A DNA stretch of 9,263 nt from CAYHZL01 sp964361075 (GTDB lineage Bacteria; Bacteroidota; Ignavibacteria; UBA10030; UBA8401): assembly GCA_964361075.1 (NCBI GenBank), contig CAYHZL010000144.1, positions 1 to 9,263 on the forward strand, in the 5' to 3' direction. The notes beneath the pieces are model-generated. The model made no database searches, was not told the origin of the DNA, and worked only from the letters and a program-made list of their open reading frames with translations. Positions 5,986 through 9,263 of this stretch are shown here, piece after piece. The translations under genes and the position numbers were made by a program. Positions within the stretch are counted from its first letter, which is position 1. Every line of letters starts with the position of its first letter.

Positions 5986-7343
5986 AATTCCTCCACAATA
6001 ACATTCGATTGCACAGCCGTTTTAGGAATAAGTGCAGGCCAGTATGCAATTACTTCGCTCGGTTTCGGACGACCACCCGCAAACCCTGTTACAGAAGGTG
6101 GACCTGTTAAAATCAGCGGTGCAATTTCTTTTCCGAATCGATCAAATGCAGATTTATCTTTTCCTCGTACACCAACACGCATTACTACTTCATTTAAATC
6201 TTGTTCATGTTGTGCGAGCGGACCAAAACATGAATTATATCCGAGAAACTCTGTTCGGATTTCTTCAAACTCTAATTTCAAATCAGCAAGACGCGTTCGT
6301 AAAATTTCATCTGCCTTCTTTGCTTTCTCCAACGCATCAGGCCACGCGTACGTCAATGTTGAAAACGCTGTATAGCCATCAAAGTACGACATCGAAACTT
6401 TGTAAAATTCTGTTGCCGGCAATCCTTTTACGCCACTCACTTCGACTCTGTTTTTTTCAATATCTTTTAATTGAATCGAAGTAAAATCCGCAACGCAATC
6501 CGGTGTAATATAATTTTTTGGATTTCCAATTTCGTACAGCAATTGTTCTTTTACGGTTGCGGAAGAAACAAGTCCGCCGGTGTTTTCATGTTTGGTAATA
6601 ATAAATGTTCCATCAGGATGTGCTTCTGCAATCGGAAAACCAATGTGCGCAAGATCAGGAACAGATTTCCAATCACCGGAAAAATTTCCGCCGCTTGCCT
6701 GTCCGCCGCATTCAAGAATATGTCCGGCAACAGTTCCGGCTGCAAGTTTATTCCAATCATCTTGCTTCCAACCGAATTCATAAATCATCGGCGCAAGCGT
6801 TAAACCGGTATCGGTTGTTCGTCCTGTGATAACAATCTGCGCGCCCTGTTTCAACGCTTCAACAACAGGAAACGCACCGAAATATACATTGGCACTGATA
6901 ACATGCTGGTGAATTGATGAAAGCTTCTCACCCGTTTCCATATTATCGAGAAAAATATTTTTTTCTGCCAACCGATCAATGTCAGAAAGAATATCATCGC
7001 CAAGCACGACGCCAATTTTCAGATTTTTAATTCCGAGCTTTTTTGCAACGGCAAAAATTGCATCTCTGCACGCCAACGGATTAACACCGCCGCCGTTGGT
7101 AATCACTTTAATATTTTTCGAAACGATATCGGGAAGAATTTCTTCGAAGACTTGAACCAAATCTTTCGCGTAACCAAGTTTCGGATCTTTCATTTTTTGT
7201 TTCTGCATGATGGACATGGTTACCTCCGCGAGATAATCCATCATCATGTAGTCAATCTGACCTTTACGAACCTGATCAATAGGAGCGTTTTGCAAGTCAC
7301 CCCAAAATCCCTGTCCGCTGGCAATGCTAATTTTTGATTTCAT
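5982..7343 (-). CDS. AtuA/DUF1446 family protein, large chain
   Basis: A 453-residue cytosolic protein of the acyclic terpene utilisation AtuA family. Family-type motifs are GQGFWGD (10-16), NGGGVNP (83-89), VITGRTTDTG (171-180), ECGGQASGGNFSG (211-223), HENTGG (252-257) and GFAGGRPKPSEV (420-431). Glycine-rich and acidic clusters suggest a nucleotide or CoA-ester type active site, but this is inference; the biochemical function is unknown. In many proteobacterial proteins the small domain is fused at the C-terminus; here it is the next gene. The start at 7343 is 7 bases after the aspS stop with no Shine-Dalgarno sequence, implying co-transcription with aspS. No atu-type acyl-CoA carboxylase or dehydrogenase genes are in the window. 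Confidence 0.87.
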   Translation of the reverse strand: MKSKISIASGQGFWGDLQNAPIDQVRKGQIDYMMMDYLAEVTMSIMQKQKMKDPKLGYAKDLVQVFEEILPDIVSKNIKVITNGGGVNPLACRDAIFAVAKKLGIKNLKIGVVLGDDILSDIDRLAEKNIFLDNMETGEKLSSIHQHVISANVYFGAFPVVEALKQGAQIVITGRTTDTGLTLAPMIYEFGWKQDDWNKLAAGTVAGHILECGGQASGGNFSGDWKSVPDLAHIGFPIAEAHPDGTFIITKHENTGGLVSSATVKEQLLYEIGNPKNYITPDCVADFTSIQLKDIEKNRVEVSGVKGLPATEFYKVSMSYFDGYTAFSTLTYAWPDALEKAKKADEILRTRLADLKLEFEEIRTEFLGYNSCFGPLAQHEQDLNEVVMRVGVRGKDKSAFDRFGKEIAPLILTGPPSVTGFAGGRPKPSEVIAYWPALIPKTAVQSNVIVEEL

Positions 7344-7350
7344 AAAATTT

Positions 7351-9114
7351 TTATTTCAATCGAATATGCAGCTCGTCCAATTGTTTTTTATCTACTTCGG
7401 AAGGACAATCGTCCATCGGCGAATAGCCGCTGCTCGTTTTGGGAAAGGCAATCACATCACGAATTGATTTTGAATTGGTCAACAACATTGCAATGCGATC
7501 AAAGCCAAATGCAATACCACCGTGCGGCGGTGCGCCATAACGGAATGCATCCAACATAAATCCGAATTTTGCTTTTGCTTCTTCTTCATTAATGCCGAGC
7601 AATCCAAAAACTTTACTTTGCAAATCAGTAGTATGAATACGAATTGAACCACCGGCAATTTCATTTCCATTCAACACTAAATCGTACGCACGTGCGCGCG
7701 CTTTCGATGGATCGGTGTCGAGCATCTGCACATCTTCCGATTTTGGCGAAGTGAACGGATGATGCATTGCAACATAACGTTTTTCTTCTGCTGAATATTC
7801 GAACATCGGAAAATCAACTACCCATAATAAATTATATTTTGATTCGTCAATCAGATTTTCTTTTTTTGCAATTTCAAGCCGCAACGTGCCAAGCGTGTTG
7901 TATGTTTTTTGCCATACATCAGAAACAATCAACACATTGTCTCCTTTTTTTGCGCCGGCATGAAGACAAATTTTTTCGAGCAATTCTTTTCCAAGAAATT
8001 TTTCGAGTGCAGATTCAAATCCTTTGTCTGTCCATTTGATATATGCAAGCCCGCCAACACCAAGCGACTTTGTAAAATCAACGAGGTTATCCATTTGATT
8101 GCGTGTGTAACTTGCGCCACCGGGAATAGTGAATCCGGCAATCACTCCGCCCTTTGCTGCATTTTCAGAAAAAACTTTGAAGCCGCCATTGCGAACAAGT
8201 TCGGTGAAATCAGCAAACTTTAAATCGAAACGGATATCCGGCTTATCACTTCCGTATCCTTCCATCGCTTCTTTGTAAGTTAAACGCGGAAATGGAGCAG
8301 CAACGTCGATTCCTTTCAACTCTGTGAAGAATTTTTTCGTTAATCCTTCAACAATTGTTTGAATATCAATCTCATCAATGAACGACATCTCCACATCTAT
8401 CTGCGTAAATTCCGGCTGACGGTCTGCACGCAAATCTTCATCGCGGAAACATTTCACAATTTGAAAGTAGCGATCATATCCGGCGACCATCAAAATTTGT
8501 TTGTAGGTTTGCGGCGATTGCGGAAGCGCATAAAAATGTCCGGGGTGAACTCTGCTCGGCACAAGATAATCACGCGCACCTTCCGGCGTACTTTTCATCA
8601 ACACCGGCGTTTCCACTTCAATAAAATTATGTTCATCAAAATATCTGCGGGTGATTTGATACATTTTATGGCGCAACATAAGATTTCGTTGCATCGGCTC
8701 GCGGCGTAAATCGAGATAGCGATATTTCAAACGAATATCTTCATTCGCTTCCACTTTTTCTTCAATCGGAAACGGCGGTGTGTCAGCTTTATTCAGAAGA
8801 GTGAGTTCATAGCCGACAACATCAATTTCGCCGGTAGTAATATTTGCATTTTCTGTTCCTGCGGGGCGGCGTTCAACTTTTCCTGAGACAGAAATGACAA
8901 ACTCACTTCGCAAATCTTTTGCAAGTTGATACGCATCTATATTGTATTGTGAACCGAAGACAACTTGCGTCTTGCCATAACGGTCGCGCAAATCTATAAA
9001 AATAACTCCGCCCAAATCGCGGCGAACATCAACCCAGCCTGTCAATGTTATTGTTTGACCAATATGCTGAGCACGTAATTCTCCGCAAGTATGTGTACGT
9101 TTTTTGTAGTTCAT
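7351..9114 (-). CDS. aspS: Aspartyl-tRNA synthetase, bacterial type
   Basis: A 587-residue class II synthetase that charges tRNA(Asp) in the cytoplasm. The N-terminal OB-fold anticodon domain covers about 1-105 (TGWVDVRRDLGG, FIDLRDRYG). The catalytic core has motif 2 (FRDEDLRADRQPEFTQID, 223-240) and motif 3 (GGIAFGFDR, 532-540). The bacterial GAD insertion lies at about 275-420, and the length is usual for bacterial AspRS. At two positions discussed for tRNA specificity it has Leu34 (RRDLG, as in discriminating enzymes) and Gly86 (PAG, as in some non-discriminating ones), so charging of tRNA(Asn) cannot be decided here. It heads the run of genes on this strand; a terminator-like hairpin lies 35 bases upstream. 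Confidence 0.97.
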   Translation of the reverse strand: MNYKKRTHTCGELRAQHIGQTITLTGWVDVRRDLGGVIFIDLRDRYGKTQVVFGSQYNIDAYQLAKDLRSEFVISVSGKVERRPAGTENANITTGEIDVVGYELTLLNKADTPPFPIEEKVEANEDIRLKYRYLDLRREPMQRNLMLRHKMYQITRRYFDEHNFIEVETPVLMKSTPEGARDYLVPSRVHPGHFYALPQSPQTYKQILMVAGYDRYFQIVKCFRDEDLRADRQPEFTQIDVEMSFIDEIDIQTIVEGLTKKFFTELKGIDVAAPFPRLTYKEAMEGYGSDKPDIRFDLKFADFTELVRNGGFKVFSENAAKGGVIAGFTIPGGASYTRNQMDNLVDFTKSLGVGGLAYIKWTDKGFESALEKFLGKELLEKICLHAGAKKGDNVLIVSDVWQKTYNTLGTLRLEIAKKENLIDESKYNLLWVVDFPMFEYSAEEKRYVAMHHPFTSPKSEDVQMLDTDPSKARARAYDLVLNGNEIAGGSIRIHTTDLQSKVFGLLGINEEEAKAKFGFMLDAFRYGAPPHGGIAFGFDRIAMLLTNSKSIRDVIAFPKTSSGYSPMDDCPSEVDKKQLDELHIRLK

Positions 9115-9146
9115 GAAAATAATACTATTCCTTCCTTATGCAGAAT

Positions 9147-9170
9147 AAAAAAATCCCGCAATGGGATTTT
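9147..9170 (-). terminator. Rho-independent terminator-like hairpin upstream of aspS
   Basis: AAAATCCC (9150-9157) and GGGATTTT (9163-9170) form an 8-bp stem with a 5-base loop. On the minus strand the stem is followed by seven T's, so it acts best in that direction. It probably ends a gene beyond the right edge. With only 35 bases left before the aspS start, it could instead be an attenuator in the aspS leader. The stem is AT-rich and modest. Confidence 0.6.
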
Positions 9171-9233
9171 GTAAATCAATAAATAAAATTCGTCGTGTTT
9201 GAAAAATAGTAACTACTCAACGTTATTGTTTAT

Positions 9234-9263
9234 TCAAAAAATCCCTCCGCCAAAAAGACGGCG
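9234..9263 (-). terminator. Second terminator-like hairpin, truncated by the right edge
   Basis: On the minus strand CGCC (9263-9260), then after an 8-base loop GGCG, GAGGGA and six T's. The plus strand TCCCTCCGCC (9242-9251) would pair fully if the missing bases continue GAGGGA. This looks like the main terminator of the gene to the right. No coding sequence is seen between here and aspS. Confidence 0.4.

Noticed and set aside
9115..9170. T-box or other riboswitch before aspS
   Set aside because: No T-box sequence or specifier stem is seen and the leader is too short; only a simple hairpin is supported.

Overview
The window reads as a chromosomal segment of a moderately AT-rich Gram-negative bacterium, most likely from the Bacteroidota/Chlorobiota/Ignavibacteriota side of the tree. 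This placement is an inference. It rests on the style of the LolC/E, RF2 and AspRS proteins, the near absence of Shine-Dalgarno sequences before most genes, and a promoter candidate that fits the Bacteroidota -33/-7 pattern. All genes lie on the minus strand, so transcription runs from right to left. No phage, CRISPR array, rRNA or tRNA is visible.

In transcription order: two hairpins upstream of aspS at the right edge (one cut by the edge); aspS (aspartyl-tRNA synthetase); a split AtuA/DUF1446-type pair whose ORFs overlap by 4 bp; a short CACGAAG repeat tract; prfB (RF2) with a complete programmed +1 frameshift site; a 104-bp inverted-repeat element in the gap before the lol genes; two FtsX-type LolC/LolE-like permeases overlapping by 1 bp; a 117-bp MITE-like element; lolD; a second copy of that element in the same orientation; and a regulatory region leading to a left-truncated MerR-type HTH protein with a B12-binding-like sensor domain.

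The two permeases and LolD together make an outer-membrane lipoprotein-release transporter. A MITE-like insertion has separated the ATPase gene from the permease genes, apparently at the lolD start codon. The second copy sits just past the lolD stop, so lolD is bracketed by two direct copies.

The most interesting region is 1-870. The regulator keeps the CarH/LitR-like layout, but by eye it lacks the residues that bind cobalamin and sense light. Upstream of its promoter candidate are three copies of the same perfect palindrome, ATTAGA-N4-TCTAAT, two of them exactly 21 bp apart. This looks like a regulator with its own operator array that has lost, or replaced, B12 as its ligand. Its other targets would lie beyond the left edge.
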